A DNA stretch of 64,000 nucleotides from Propionimicrobium sp963511305. GTDB taxonomy: Bacteria; Actinomycetota; Actinomycetes; Propionibacteriales; Propionibacteriaceae. Under the pieces are notes generated by a model, which saw only the letters and a list, made by a program, of their open reading frames with translations, was not told where the DNA came from and searched no databases. The stretch covers positions 82,868 to 146,867 of the forward strand of contig CAUPIJ010000001.1 in assembly GCA_963511305.1 (NCBI GenBank), in the 5' to 3' direction. The first letter of the stretch is position 1. Each line of letters opens with the position of its first letter. Of the stretch, positions 8,906-18,026 are shown piece after piece. The translations under genes and the position numbers were made by a program.

Positions 8906-9973
8906 CTAATCGAACAAGTTTGGCTCGCTCGGCGCCACCAAACCCAGATGTGCCCAGCCCTCCGCAGTGGACACCCTGCCGCGTGGCGTGCGCATCAGGA
9001 AGCCGGATCTGACCAGAAATGGCTCGGCCACCTCAGAAATCGTGTCGGCCTCCTCGCCCACCGCGATGGCCAGTGTCGATAGGCCGACCGGGCCACCACC
9101 GAACTTGGTGCAGATCGCATCCAGCACCTGGCGGTCTAGCTTGTCCAGGCCCAGGGAGTCGACCTCGTAGAGCTCCAGTGTCGCGACCGTGGTCTGCTCT
9201 GTGATCTTCCCGCCATTCTTGACCTGCGCGTAGTCGCGGACTCGCCGCAACAGACGGTTGGCGATTCGTGGCGTTCCCCTGGATCGGCGGGAGATCTCGG
9301 CGGCAGGAGACTCGCCCAGCTGAATGTTCAGCTTGTCTGCAGACCGCAGGATAATGCCGGTCAAATCGTCCTCATCGTAGAAGTCCAGCTGCGCGGTAAA
9401 TCCGAACCGATCTCGGAGTGGCCCTGGCAGCAATCCAGATCGCGTAGTGGCTCCGACTAAGGTAAACGGCGGTATTTCGAGCGGAATCGCCGTCGCGCCC
9501 GGCCCCTTTCCGACGACGACGTCAACCCGGAAATCCTCCATCGCCAGGTAGAGCATCTCGGCGGCGGGGCGGCTGATTCGGTGAATCTCATCCATGAACA
9601 GCACCTCGCCGGCAACGAGGCTAGACAGGATTGCGGCCAAATCGCCGGAATGCTGGATCGCCGGGCCCGAGGTAATCCGAAGTGGCGCCGAGAGCTCGTT
9701 GGCGATGATCATGGCTAGCGTGGTCTTGCCCAGTCCGGGCGGGCCGGAAAGCAAGACGTGATCCGGTGCGGCCTGCCGGTGCTTCGCCGCTGCCAGCATC
9801 AGCCCTAGTTGGTCGGCGACCCTAGGCTGCCCCGAGAACTCCGCCAAAGTAGCCGGCCGTAGCGCACCGTCGATGGCCTTATCGTCCGCGTCGGCCTTCG
9901 GGCTGACGGCCGAACTCACCGTATCCTCGGTGATGCCTAGCGATTCGGGATCTATCTGACCGGGAAGATTCAT
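8906..9973 (-). CDS. ruvB: Holliday junction helicase motor RuvB
   Basis: AAA+ ATPase that drives branch migration of Holliday junctions together with RuvA. 355 residues, the normal length. Walker A GPPGLGKT is at 77-84 and Walker B DEIH at 128-131; sensor-type GATTRSGLLPGPLRDRFG follows, and a C-terminal winged-helix domain ends the protein (FLVRSGFLMRTPRGRV). It starts ten bases after ruvA with AGGTGAG before the ATG. It forms ruvC-ruvA-ruvB with its neighbours. Confidence 0.97.
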   Translation of the reverse strand: MNLPGQIDPESLGITEDTVSSAVSPKADADDKAIDGALRPATLAEFSGQPRVADQLGLMLAAAKHRQAAPDHVLLSGPPGLGKTTLAMIIANELSAPLRITSGPAIQHSGDLAAILSSLVAGEVLFMDEIHRISRPAAEMLYLAMEDFRVDVVVGKGPGATAIPLEIPPFTLVGATTRSGLLPGPLRDRFGFTAQLDFYDEDDLTGIILRSADKLNIQLGESPAAEISRRSRGTPRIANRLLRRVRDYAQVKNGGKITEQTTVATLELYEVDSLGLDKLDRQVLDAICTKFGGGPVGLSTLAIAVGEEADTISEVAEPFLVRSGFLMRTPRGRVSTAEGWAHLGLVAPSEPNLFD

Positions 9974-9982
9974 CTAACTCAC

Positions 9983-10576
9983 CTACTTGGCCAGGCTCTG
10001 CAGCGCGGCCTTTAAAAGATCCGAGATGGAGGCTTCGGTTGCGGCTAGCTCGCTGACGTTATCGCAGGCAGCCTCCGCGACGCTTGCGGAATAACCGAGG
10101 CTGACCAGCGCGGCCGAGACCTGCATCCGCCAGTCGCTCGAGACACCGTCCGCGTCAGTAAGCGGCTCCACGCATAGCCTGGCGACCTTGTCTTTCAGCT
10201 CAAGAATAATTCGCTGTGCTCCTTTTCGACCGATGCCCGGAACCGCAGTGATCGCCTTTTCGTCCTCGCTGGCTACGGCAGAAACAAACTTCTCCGGGGA
10301 CATGGTGGCCAGCACGGCGAGAGCCGTCTTCGCACCCACACCGGACGCCGTCTGCACTAACTCGAAAGTTTCGCGCTCGACCTTGTCGGCGAAACCGTAG
10401 AGAACGATTGCGTCCTCGCGAACCACCATGGTGGTATGAATGATTGCTTTTTCGCCCAACCGATGCTTAGCGCTGGTGCCAGGAGTGCAAAAAACTTGAT
10501 AGCCGACTCCCCCGACGTCTATGACGAGAAAATTTAAGGTCTTCTCGACTACCTCGCCGTAAAGACGCGAAATCAT
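9983..10576 (-). CDS. ruvA: Holliday junction DNA-binding subunit RuvA
   Basis: Tetrameric junction-binding protein that loads RuvB. 197 residues. The N-terminal OB fold is recognised by ISRLYGEVVEKTLNFLVIDVGGVGYQV. Two helix-hairpin-helix elements follow (GVGAKTALAVLATM and AVPGIGRKGAQRIILELKDK), and a small C-terminal RuvB-contacting domain ends it. ATG 10576 has AAGGAG four to five bases upstream. It lies 33 bases after ruvC. Confidence 0.96.
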   Translation of the reverse strand: MISRLYGEVVEKTLNFLVIDVGGVGYQVFCTPGTSAKHRLGEKAIIHTTMVVREDAIVLYGFADKVERETFELVQTASGVGAKTALAVLATMSPEKFVSAVASEDEKAITAVPGIGRKGAQRIILELKDKVARLCVEPLTDADGVSSDWRMQVSAALVSLGYSASVAEAACDNVSELAATEASISDLLKAALQSLAK

Positions 10577-10609
10577 CTGACTCCTTTTAACAACCTAAAC
10601 TGCAGCCAT

Positions 10610-11131
10610 CTAGGCCTTGTATGTCTCGGCTCCCGTGGCACTAGCCAGTCTATTAGTCGCCGAGCCACGCCATAGGTGGCATATCGCCACGGCGACGGCA
10701 TCCGCAGCATCAGCGGGCTGAGGCGGAGCGCCAAGGCCGAGAATCTTAGTGACCATGTTAGCCACCTGATCTTTGTTGGCTGAGCCCGAACCGCTGATCG
10801 CCGCCTTAACCTCGCTGGGCGTGTGATAAGCCACAGGGATCTCCGCCTGGCCAGCGATCAACATCGCTAAACCGGCTGCCTGGGCGGTCTGAATGACCGT
10901 ATTCAGGTTGTGCTGAGAGAAAACCCGCTCGACTGCCATCTGTTCTGGCTTCGTCTGAGTGACCCACTTGCGAAGGTCATCATGGATTCTCAGCAGCCGT
11001 TTAGAGATATCGGCCTCAGGGCTAGTTTTAATCACCCCGACTGCAACGAGCCTTGGCCGTTGACCGGGCTGAGCCTCGACTACGCCAACACCGCAGCGAG
11101 TCAGGCCCGGGTCAACTCCAAGCACGCGCAT
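10610..11131 (-). CDS. ruvC: Holliday junction endonuclease RuvC
   Basis: Resolves Holliday junctions by paired nicks. 173 residues. It begins MRVLGVDPGLTRCGVGVVE, which contains the first catalytic Asp (residue 7). MAVERVF supplies the Glu, and the C-terminal ADAADAVAVAICHLW motif supplies the remaining acidic residues. The ATG lies two bases after the yebC stop, so the two are almost certainly translated from one message. Confidence 0.96.
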   Translation of the reverse strand: MRVLGVDPGLTRCGVGVVEAQPGQRPRLVAVGVIKTSPEADISKRLLRIHDDLRKWVTQTKPEQMAVERVFSQHNLNTVIQTAQAAGLAMLIAGQAEIPVAYHTPSEVKAAISGSGSANKDQVANMVTKILGLGAPPQPADAADAVAVAICHLWRGSATNRLASATGAETYKA

Positions 11132-11133
11132 TA

Positions 11134-11931
11134 TTAGTCTTCGGCCTCCATAGCGGCACGAACCTCGTCGGACATGGCGCCGTTGTGGAAAACGTCCTGG
11201 ACATCGTCGCAGTCTTCGAGAGCGTCGATGATGCGATCCAGCTTCTCGGCGTCCTTGACGCTTGTCAGGGTCTGATCGTAGCTGGCGACGAACTGGATCT
11301 CTGCCGACTCGTAGTCGTAGCCTGCGTCCTGCACTGCCTTTCGGACCTCGACCATGTCGTTTGGATCGCTGATCAGCTCGAATACCTCGCCCTCATCAAC
11401 GATGTCCTCGGCGTTCGTCTCGATGGTGGCTTCGAGAAGATCGTCCTCGGTGACCGTTCGGGTCAGGGTCTTGCGGCCCTCCTCGTACTCCTGGGACTTC
11501 GCGACGGTAACCACACCCTTGCGCTCGAAGAGGCGCTGCACGGAACCGCCGTCGGCTATGGTGCCGCCGTTGCGAGTAACGGCCACGCGAACGTCGGAGA
11601 TCGAACGGTTACGGTTGTCGGTCAGGCAATCGATCAGAATCGCCACGCCATCTGGGCCGTAGGCTTCGTAGATGATCGACTCGTAGCTGACCGCATCATC
11701 TCCCTCGCCGGAGCCTCGCTTTACAGCGCGATCGATGTTGTCGTTTGGAACGGAACTCTTCTTGGCCTTCTGGATGGCATCATAGAGGGCCGGGTTTCCG
11801 TCGGGATCACCGCCACCAACTCGAGCAGCTACTTCCACGTTCTTAATCAGCTTGGCGAAAAGTTTGCCGCGCTTAGCGTCGTTAGCTGCCTTCTTGTGCT
11901 TGGTTGTTGCCCATTTAGAGTGCCCAGCCAT
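11134..11931 (-). CDS. yebC: YebC/PmpR-family regulatory protein
   Basis: 265 residues, slightly longer than typical. It starts with the family signature AGHSKWATTKHKKAANDAKRGK and continues with PDGNPALYDAIQKAKKSSVPNDNIDRAVKRG. Members are described as transcription regulators or, for some, factors that relieve ribosome stalling; which role applies here cannot be read from sequence. It is directly upstream of ruvC, a very common arrangement. The C-terminus ends with an acidic tail. Confidence 0.94.
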   Translation of the reverse strand: MAGHSKWATTKHKKAANDAKRGKLFAKLIKNVEVAARVGGGDPDGNPALYDAIQKAKKSSVPNDNIDRAVKRGSGEGDDAVSYESIIYEAYGPDGVAILIDCLTDNRNRSISDVRVAVTRNGGTIADGGSVQRLFERKGVVTVAKSQEYEEGRKTLTRTVTEDDLLEATIETNAEDIVDEGEVFELISDPNDMVEVRKAVQDAGYDYESAEIQFVASYDQTLTSVKDAEKLDRIIDALEDCDDVQDVFHNGAMSDEVRAAMEAED

Positions 11932-11968
11932 CCTGGCCCCTTTCTATGTAAATGTCAGTTAATGATAA

Positions 11969-12994
11969 CTAGTCTGTAAAAACTGCGTCGTACAACACGA
12001 CACGGTCGGCTGAAACATAGCCGAATTCAACGAAAAGTCTGGCGCTGCCACCCTCGGACTCGGTATCTACCCCGATTCCGGCGAAGTTAGCCCCGTTTTC
12101 CGCGAACGACTGGATCGACTTGCCGATCAGCACGGCTCCCAGCCCCTTCCCCCTGGCATCGGGAACAACGCCGAGCATATCGGTCCAGCCCTCACGGATC
12201 TCTCTGTTTTCATCTATCAGCTGGGAGTTGAGGACGTAGCCGACGATCCTGCCGCTTTCTTTCTCGATCACGACCCAAGACCAGTCTTTGCGGCACTCTG
12301 GTCGATTGACCAGGTTTTGCCAGCCTTCCTTGCCAACCGGCTTCGCTCCCCTACGGGTGCTGAATGCCAGGTTGTGCGCCTGACGGATTTCTTCGCTCAG
12401 CTCTTCGCTGTACGGCTCAACCGTGTAACCATCCGGCGCCGGATGAGACTGGGCCTCATCTCCCTCGCGTATTTCCCGATGCATATCGAAGAACCAGCGG
12501 CTCGGTTTTAGCGTCCGATCCTGCAGAATATCCTCCTGGATTCTCGAACCCTCGTCGACTGCGATGGTTACTTTCAGGCTCTCGAAGCGCTCGCCCTTCT
12601 CCAGCTGCTTCTCCTTGATGTGCTCGGCCCACATTCTGGCCCTAGCGATCGACCACGTGACCAGGCGCTGGCCGATTTTGCGGTGCCGCCATGCCGGGTG
12701 AACGCCGATCTCCAGCCATACCGTTAGATTTGGCTGATCGGGTGGCGACGGGTGATTCCAGGAGTACGCAACGATGGTGCCGGCCTTATCGCGGCCGACC
12801 ACGCAGTGCTGCTCGGCGTGGCTGTGGGGGGACGCGTAGTCTTTGCGCATCTCGTCTAGACTGCGCTGAACCACGGGATCGTCAAAATATTCGATCGCTA
12901 GCCTCAGTTCGGCGAGCGAGGTTAGATCCTCTTCGCGTAAAAATTGCCAGTCCAGGCTGGGTTCGACAAATGCTTCAGCCCATGTTGAAGCCAT
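11969..12994 (-). CDS. Tandem GNAT acetyltransferase, function unknown
   Basis: 341 residues with two GNAT-like halves. The first has WLEIGVHPAWRHRKIGQRLV near residues 95-115, and the second has DMLGVVPDARGKGLGAVLIGKS near 268-290, each matching the acetyl-CoA pyrophosphate loop. The two-domain layout recalls mycothiol synthase MshD, but the diagnostic parts I can see do not match it well, so I do not assign that name. It begins eight bases after priA, so it is probably the last gene of the his operon, in the place where hisF is often found. Confidence 0.8.
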   Translation of the reverse strand: MASTWAEAFVEPSLDWQFLREEDLTSLAELRLAIEYFDDPVVQRSLDEMRKDYASPHSHAEQHCVVGRDKAGTIVAYSWNHPSPPDQPNLTVWLEIGVHPAWRHRKIGQRLVTWSIARARMWAEHIKEKQLEKGERFESLKVTIAVDEGSRIQEDILQDRTLKPSRWFFDMHREIREGDEAQSHPAPDGYTVEPYSEELSEEIRQAHNLAFSTRRGAKPVGKEGWQNLVNRPECRKDWSWVVIEKESGRIVGYVLNSQLIDENREIREGWTDMLGVVPDARGKGLGAVLIGKSIQSFAENGANFAGIGVDTESEGGSARLFVEFGYVSADRVVLYDAVFTD

Positions 12995-13002
12995 TTACAG
13001 AA

Positions 13003-13755
13003 TCATCCCCTTGGATTAGCGGCAGCGATCAGTGCGTCTTCCAGCGTGAACTTACCCAGGTAGAGCGCGGTACCGATGATAGCGCCCTCAACGCCGATCG
13101 GAACCAGGCCAGCAAGTTGCCTGATCTGCTGAAGATCGGAGATGCCACCGCTAGCCACTACCTTCGCTTCGGTGTGCGCGCATACCGCGCCAAGCAGCTC
13201 TAGGTTTGGGCCGGTCAACATGCCGTCGCTGGTGACGTCGGTTACCACGTAGCGCCGGCAGCCGGCTTGATCCATCTTGGAGATGGTCTCGAAGAGATCG
13301 CCGCCCTCCCGGGTCCAGCCACGAGCGGCGAGTTTTGTGCCGCGCACGTCCAAGCCGATAGCGACCTGTTCGGGATACTTGCCGATGATCTTCTCGCACC
13401 ACTCGGGATCTTCCAGCGCCGCAGTACTCACATTGACGCGGGTAGCGCCTGCCTCGAGAGCGCGCTCCAGGGTTTCGTCATCGCGAATGCCGCCCGACAT
13501 CTCGATTTTGATGTCCATCTGAGCAACGATGTCGGCCAGAATCTCCGCGTTGGAGCCACGACCGAAGGCCGCGTCGAGGTCGACGAGGTGAATCCATTGG
13601 GCGCCAGCGTCACGCCAGCGCTTTGCCGCCTCTAGCGGGTCGCCAAAGGTGCGCTCGGTGCCCGCGACACCTTGCACCAGTTGAACTGCGCCGCCGTCCT
13701 GAACATCCACTGCTGGCAGAAGTTCGAGGGACAAAGGATTCACGTTTTCACTCAT
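13003..13755 (-). CDS. priA: Phosphoribosyl isomerase A (HisA, probably also TrpF)
   Basis: Beta/alpha-barrel isomerase of histidine biosynthesis that converts ProFAR to PRFAR. In actinobacteria the PriA form also isomerises phosphoribosyl anthranilate. 250 residues. It has LLPAVDVQDGGAVQLVQG with the first catalytic Asp, WIHLVDLDAAFGRGSN, EMSGGIRDDETL, the Trp-containing loop ARGWTREGGDL, and VVTDVTSDGMLTGPN with the second Asp. The Arg after SGGI and the loop Trp are the PriA-type features. No separate trpF is seen although trpC, trpB and trpA are nearby, which fits a dual role. Confidence 0.92.
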   Translation of the reverse strand: MSENVNPLSLELLPAVDVQDGGAVQLVQGVAGTERTFGDPLEAAKRWRDAGAQWIHLVDLDAAFGRGSNAEILADIVAQMDIKIEMSGGIRDDETLERALEAGATRVNVSTAALEDPEWCEKIIGKYPEQVAIGLDVRGTKLAARGWTREGGDLFETISKMDQAGCRRYVVTDVTSDGMLTGPNLELLGAVCAHTEAKVVASGGISDLQQIRQLAGLVPIGVEGAIIGTALYLGKFTLEDALIAAANPRG

Positions 13756-13764
13756 ACTAAAAGG

Positions 13765-14391
13765 TTATCTTATGACCCAATTTTTAAGTAGAGCCCCGCC
13801 AATCTGGCCGGACTTCTCGGGGTGAAACTGAGTGCTCGTCACTGTGCCGTAATTAACCCCCGCGACGAATTCGTCACCACCATGGCTAGCGTAAATAACC
13901 TCGGCGCCCTCCGGAGTGCTGAGCTTGCCACCGCAGTATTTGTGCGCGGCGAAACTGTGCACAAAATAACACTTCTTGCCTACGATCTCGGCGAACATCT
14001 CGCCAGGGTTCTCGCCATAGACATCATTCCAGCCGACGTGCGGCAACCTGACCGCGCTCATCTTCTCGACTGCTCCGGGATAAACCCCAAGCCCCTGGCA
14101 GGTCTGGTTCTCGTAGCCTGCGCTAAACAAAATCTGGTGTCCGACGCAGATGCCGAGCACGGGTTTTTGGGCGTCGATGAAACCGGCGATCAGCTCCAGG
14201 CCGCCGAGCTCGCGGATCCCGTCCATGCAGACGTTGAAGGAGCCTACGCCAGGCACAACCAGCGCGTCTAGCTTTTCCAGTTCACTCACGTTGGACGAGC
14301 AGACGACGTCTGCCCCCGCGTTGCTCAGAGCCCTACACGCAGATGCCAGATTTCCCGATCCGTAGTCGAATACGCCAACGGTTCGGCTCAA
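13765..14391 (-). CDS. hisH: Imidazole glycerol phosphate synthase glutaminase subunit HisH
   Basis: Releases ammonia from glutamine for the HisF cyclase. 208 residues, class I glutamine amidotransferase fold. The nucleophile elbow is GICVGHQIL (Cys near residue 82) and the His/Glu pair lies in TQFHPEKSG near the end. The start is a TTG that shares bases with the hisB stop (TTGA), so it is translationally coupled. Its partner hisF is not in the window. Confidence 0.95.
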   Translation of the reverse strand: MSRTVGVFDYGSGNLASACRALSNAGADVVCSSNVSELEKLDALVVPGVGSFNVCMDGIRELGGLELIAGFIDAQKPVLGICVGHQILFSAGYENQTCQGLGVYPGAVEKMSAVRLPHVGWNDVYGENPGEMFAEIVGKKCYFVHSFAAHKYCGGKLSTPEGAEVIYASHGGDEFVAGVNYGTVTSTQFHPEKSGQIGGALLKNWVIR

Positions 14392-14996
14392 AGGAGACCC
14401 TTAGTTGATGGAATTCCGCTGACGCGCTCGTCCGGCTCTACTGCAGCGCGAAGCGCCCTAGCTAGGGCCTTGTACTCTGCCTCGACGATGTGGTGGGCGT
14501 CGCGACCTGCCAGCAGGCGGAGGTGGATGCAGATACCGGCATTAAAGGCGATCGACTCGAAGACGTGATAGGTCATCGATCCCATGTAGTGCGGCTCAAG
14601 CCCTCCGATGCGAGCGTTGATCTGGCTTTCCGGCTCGCCGCTCAGAGATGCGTAGGCGCGGCCGGCGACGTCAACCACGCACTGAGCCAAGGCCTCGTCC
14701 AGGGGTACTATCGCGTCGCCGTAGCGCTTTATGCCACTCTTATCGCCGAGCGCCTGACGCAGTGCCTGGCCGATGGCGATCGCCGTGTCCTCGATGGTGT
14801 GGTGGCCGTCGATGTGGATATCGCCGGTGGTCTCGACCTCCATGTCGATCAACGAGTGCTTCGATAGGGCGGTCAGCATGTGATCGTAGAATCCAACGCC
14901 GGTGGAGATCTTCGATGAACCCGTGCCGTCGAGGTTGAGCTTGACATAAACCTTACTCTCGCTAGTTTCGCGAGAGACTTCGCCTATTCGATTCAT
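14388..14996 (-). CDS. hisB: Imidazoleglycerol-phosphate dehydratase HisB
   Basis: Dehydrates IGP to imidazole acetol phosphate. 202 residues, the monofunctional form without a phosphatase domain. The manganese-binding motifs are visible as DGHHTIEDTAIA near residues 67-78 and a later AGRDAHHIVEAEYKA near 168-182. ATG 14996 lies three bases after hisC, and its stop overlaps hisH. Confidence 0.96.
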   Translation of the reverse strand: MNRIGEVSRETSESKVYVKLNLDGTGSSKISTGVGFYDHMLTALSKHSLIDMEVETTGDIHIDGHHTIEDTAIAIGQALRQALGDKSGIKRYGDAIVPLDEALAQCVVDVAGRAYASLSGEPESQINARIGGLEPHYMGSMTYHVFESIAFNAGICIHLRLLAGRDAHHIVEAEYKALARALRAAVEPDERVSGIPSTKGLL

Positions 14997-14999
14997 TGT

Positions 15000-16109
15000 T
15001 TAACCTTTCAAAACCGTTACCTCGTCGAGCACTTCTGAAAGCGCTTCCTGAAACTTAGCCATCTCGTCTGGGGTGCCCGCGTTAACCCTCAAGTATCCCT
15101 CCGGCCCGACCTCTCTGATCAAGACACCGCGATCCACCATCTTCTGCCAGACCTGGTGACGATCCTCGAAGCGGCCGAACAGGCAGAAATTCGATTCGCT
15201 GGGCACCACCCGCAGGCCCTTGGCTCGCAGCCAACCTTGCACACGCTGAATCGTCTCGCGAAGTTCCCCCACCTTGTTCAGCATCTCGTCCGCATTCTTG
15301 AGTGCCACCAGCGCGATGGCCTGCGACATGCTGGACAGGTGATACGGCAGACGCACGATCCGGCACGCGTCAACCACGCCCGGATTCGCTGCCAGATAGC
15401 CCAGGCGGCCGCCGGCTAGGGCGAACGCCTTGCTCATGGTTCGTACGACCACCAGACGCGGATACTTTGGCAGCAGCGCGATGGCCGAATCCAGCGGCTC
15501 AGCCGCGAACTCCAGGTAGGCCTCGTCCACGATGACCATGCCGTCGAAACCCTCGCAGATCTCCTCGATGGTCTTCACTGGAGTGAGGGTGCCGGTCGGG
15601 TTATTCGGCGTCGTGATCATCAGCACGTCTGCCTTGTGCTCGGCAGCTGCAGCAAGCACGTCCTCACTGTCCAGACCGAAATCTTGTCTGCGAGGCACAG
15701 AGACGAAATTGGTGTGCGTGTTGCGGGCGTATTCGGGGTACATGGAATAGGTAGGCGAGAAGGTCAGCAGCGTGCGTCCTGGCCCGCCGAACGCGCCGAG
15801 CAGCTGCACCATGATTTCGTTACTGCCGTTGGCCACCCAGATGTTGCTCTCGTGGAGCTGGAAGCCTAGGTATTCGGCCAGCGCCTTGCGCAGCTCGATG
15901 GCCTCGCGGTCGGGATAGCGATCGATGGTTCGCGCCACCCTGTCCGCGGCTTCGGCCATCTGCCTGCGCACTCGAGAGCTGGGCGGGTACGGGTTTTCGT
16001 TGGTGTTCAGGCGCACCTCGACGTCCAGCTGCGGAGCGCCATAGGGCACCTCCCCCACTAATTCCTCTCGCAGCGGAAGATTCTCTAGCTGATTTTCCAA
16101 GTCACTCAT
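15000..16109 (-). CDS. hisC: Histidinol-phosphate aminotransferase HisC
   Basis: PLP-dependent transaminase of histidine biosynthesis, 369 residues. It has LNTNENPYPPS at the N-terminus, ANGSNEIMVQLLGAFGGPGR for the phosphate loop, TTPNNPTGTL, VDEAYLEF and the PLP-binding Lys in RTMSKAFALAGGRLGY. The open frame extends to 16199, but that extension lies inside hisD. I use ATG 16107-16109 (MSDLENQLENLPLR), which overlaps the hisD stop by eight bases and has GCAGGAG-type purines upstream. Confidence 0.95.
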   Translation of the reverse strand: MSDLENQLENLPLREELVGEVPYGAPQLDVEVRLNTNENPYPPSSRVRRQMAEAADRVARTIDRYPDREAIELRKALAEYLGFQLHESNIWVANGSNEIMVQLLGAFGGPGRTLLTFSPTYSMYPEYARNTHTNFVSVPRRQDFGLDSEDVLAAAAEHKADVLMITTPNNPTGTLTPVKTIEEICEGFDGMVIVDEAYLEFAAEPLDSAIALLPKYPRLVVVRTMSKAFALAGGRLGYLAANPGVVDACRIVRLPYHLSSMSQAIALVALKNADEMLNKVGELRETIQRVQGWLRAKGLRVVPSESNFCLFGRFEDRHQVWQKMVDRGVLIREVGPEGYLRVNAGTPDEMAKFQEALSEVLDEVTVLKG

Positions 16110-17412
16110 CCTCCTGCATGCGGATCTCGATGGCGTGCGCGTGCCCCGGCAGGTGTTCTGCGTACGCGAAAGTCTGGATCCCCTCGCCGATCTCGGCAAG
16201 AGCCTGCTGGGTGTAGTTAATCACGTGTACCGAGCGCATGAAGCTGCGGACGTTCAGACCCGACGAATATCGGGACGCGCCGCCAGTCGGCAAGACGTGG
16301 GTGGATCCTGCCGAATAGTCACCCAGTGGAACCGGCGAGTAGGGGCCGACGAAAATCGCCCCAGCGTTGGTGATTTTATCGGCCACCTCAGCGGCGTTCT
16401 CGGTTTGGATTTCCAGGTGCTCGGCTCCATAATCGTTCACCACGGCAACCCCCTGATCAAGATCACGAACAAGCACGATCGCGGACTGCTGTCCGGTCAG
16501 GGCCATCTTTAGCCGCTCCCTGGTATCCAGGCGCTCGACCTGCGTCGCAACCTCCTCATCCACCTTCTCGGCTAGCTCTAAGGAGTCCGTGACAAGCACG
16601 GACGCGGCCATCGGGTCGTGCTCTGCCTGGCTGATTAGGTCAGCCGCGACGAATGCGGGATTGGCAGTGGCGTCGGCGAGAATTCCGATCTCGGTCGGCC
16701 CAGCCTCGGAGTCGATGCCGATGGCACCGCGCAGGTGACGCTTTGCGGCGACCACATAAATGTTACCCGGGCCAGTGACCAGATCCGCGCGAGGGCAAAG
16801 CCCCGAAACTCCGTAGGCGAACATCGCGATGGCCTGAGCACCACCGACCGCGTAGACCTCGTCCACACCAAGCAGAGCGCAAACTGCGAGCGTCGTCGGG
16901 TGCGGCAACCCGCCGAATTCCCTCTGCGGCGGCGTAGCGACAGCGAGCGAGTTGACACCGGCCACCTGGGCGGGAACCACGTTCATTAGAACGCTGGAAG
17001 CGAGCGGAGCCAGGCCACCGGGCACGTACAGCCCAACGCGACGAACGGGAATTAACTTGTCTGAAACCACGGCACCATAAGCCAGCTCTACTGTCTTGGC
17101 CGCTGCCTCTTTCTCCGCTTGTTCGCAGACCTCGCGGCGACGCTTGATCGCCTCTTCGATGGCCGCGCGCAACTCCGGATCTAGGCTAGCGAGAGCCTCG
17201 TCTAGCGCCTCCTTCGGCACCCTAAAATGCTCTGGAACCACGTGGTCGAATTGCTCACTGAACCGCTTTAACGCCTCGATGCCGTCCTTCTTAACGGCGT
17301 CGCAAATAGGCCGTACCGCGTCGAGGGCATGTTCGACATCGAACTGAGCCCTCGGAACAGCAAAGCTGTAGTCTTCCAGATCGCTAGAACGTAAATCGAC
17401 AGTGGTTAGCAT
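16102..17412 (-). CDS. hisD: Histidinol dehydrogenase HisD
   Basis: Zinc enzyme that oxidises L-histidinol to L-histidine in two NAD-dependent steps. 436 residues. It has RVGLYVPGGLAPLASSVLMN, the central GGAQAIAMFAYG, VTGPGNIYVVAAKR, DSEAGPTEIGILAD, SQAEHDPMA with zinc/catalytic residues, and AEHLEI further on. It is the first gene of the hisD-hisC-hisB-hisH-priA run. The 53 bases upstream separate it from the membrane protein gene on the same strand. Confidence 0.96.
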   Translation of the reverse strand: MLTTVDLRSSDLEDYSFAVPRAQFDVEHALDAVRPICDAVKKDGIEALKRFSEQFDHVVPEHFRVPKEALDEALASLDPELRAAIEEAIKRRREVCEQAEKEAAAKTVELAYGAVVSDKLIPVRRVGLYVPGGLAPLASSVLMNVVPAQVAGVNSLAVATPPQREFGGLPHPTTLAVCALLGVDEVYAVGGAQAIAMFAYGVSGLCPRADLVTGPGNIYVVAAKRHLRGAIGIDSEAGPTEIGILADATANPAFVAADLISQAEHDPMAASVLVTDSLELAEKVDEEVATQVERLDTRERLKMALTGQQSAIVLVRDLDQGVAVVNDYGAEHLEIQTENAAEVADKITNAGAIFVGPYSPVPLGDYSAGSTHVLPTGGASRYSSGLNVRSFMRSVHVINYTQQALAEIGEGIQTFAYAEHLPGHAHAIEIRMQEDE

Positions 17413-17465
17413 GACTGAAATCTTACGGCACTTAGCAAACTGGCAAAAGGATGCCCGCAGGGCGA

Positions 17466-18026
17466 CTATTCAGAACGCTTTGCCGACTCCCGGCCGGGGG
17501 CACGCTCGAAAGCGCTGAGCAACATCAGGGCTAACAGCGAGCCAAAGACCCAGACCGCCAGGGCTGATGGGCTCCGCAGGGTGAAGTCAACCGGAACCTC
17601 CATTCCGCTGCTCGCCTCTGAGACCCTGGCAGCGAAGTGTTTGGGCCCAAGAAAAACGCCCAGCCCCCAGCAAGCGAGCGCCGAAAGAAGAGAGCCGAAG
17701 ATGGACATTCCGATAGCCAGCAACCCTCTAACCCGAAACAGTGCCCAACAAACCGTTCCGATGACCAGGCCCGCTATCAAACCGATGGAGACGTAGCTGA
17801 CATCGATCCGGAAGATCTTGCCGGCGGCTAATTCGGAGAGCATCGCGGAGCCGTCCTGCCCCACGACGAACGCCGGCGGAGCAACCACTGCCCGCCAGAT
17901 GAAACCAAGCGATAGCCCAAAAATGAGCGTCAAGCAGACGAAGACTAGGCTCTTTAGCAGCAATGAACGGCGAGTCCTCGACCGATTGAAATCGGCTATC
18001 ACGCGTTCTGCATCAATCTCGCTCAT
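17466..18026 (-). CDS. Four-helix integral membrane protein of unknown function
   Basis: 186 residues that I do not recognise with confidence. Four hydrophobic segments are clear: LLLKSLVFVCLTLIFGLSLG, VSYVSIGLIAGLVIGTVCW, LLAIGMSIFGSLLSALACW and LAVWVFGSLLALMLLSAF. A basic N-terminus (NRSRTRRSLLLK) precedes them and a short charged tail follows. The ATG begins on the base after the dnaE stop codon (TAGATG), so it is probably expressed with dnaE. No catalytic motif is visible. Confidence 0.75.
   Translation of the reverse strand: MSEIDAERVIADFNRSRTRRSLLLKSLVFVCLTLIFGLSLGFIWRAVVAPPAFVVGQDGSAMLSELAAGKIFRIDVSYVSIGLIAGLVIGTVCWALFRVRGLLAIGMSIFGSLLSALACWGLGVFLGPKHFAARVSEASSGMEVPVDFTLRSPSALAVWVFGSLLALMLLSAFERAPGRESAKRSE

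Noticed and set aside
16110..16199. Upstream in-frame extension of hisC
   Set aside because: It lies inside hisD, reads as Arg/Ser-rich shadow sequence, and homologues start at MSDLENQLENLP.
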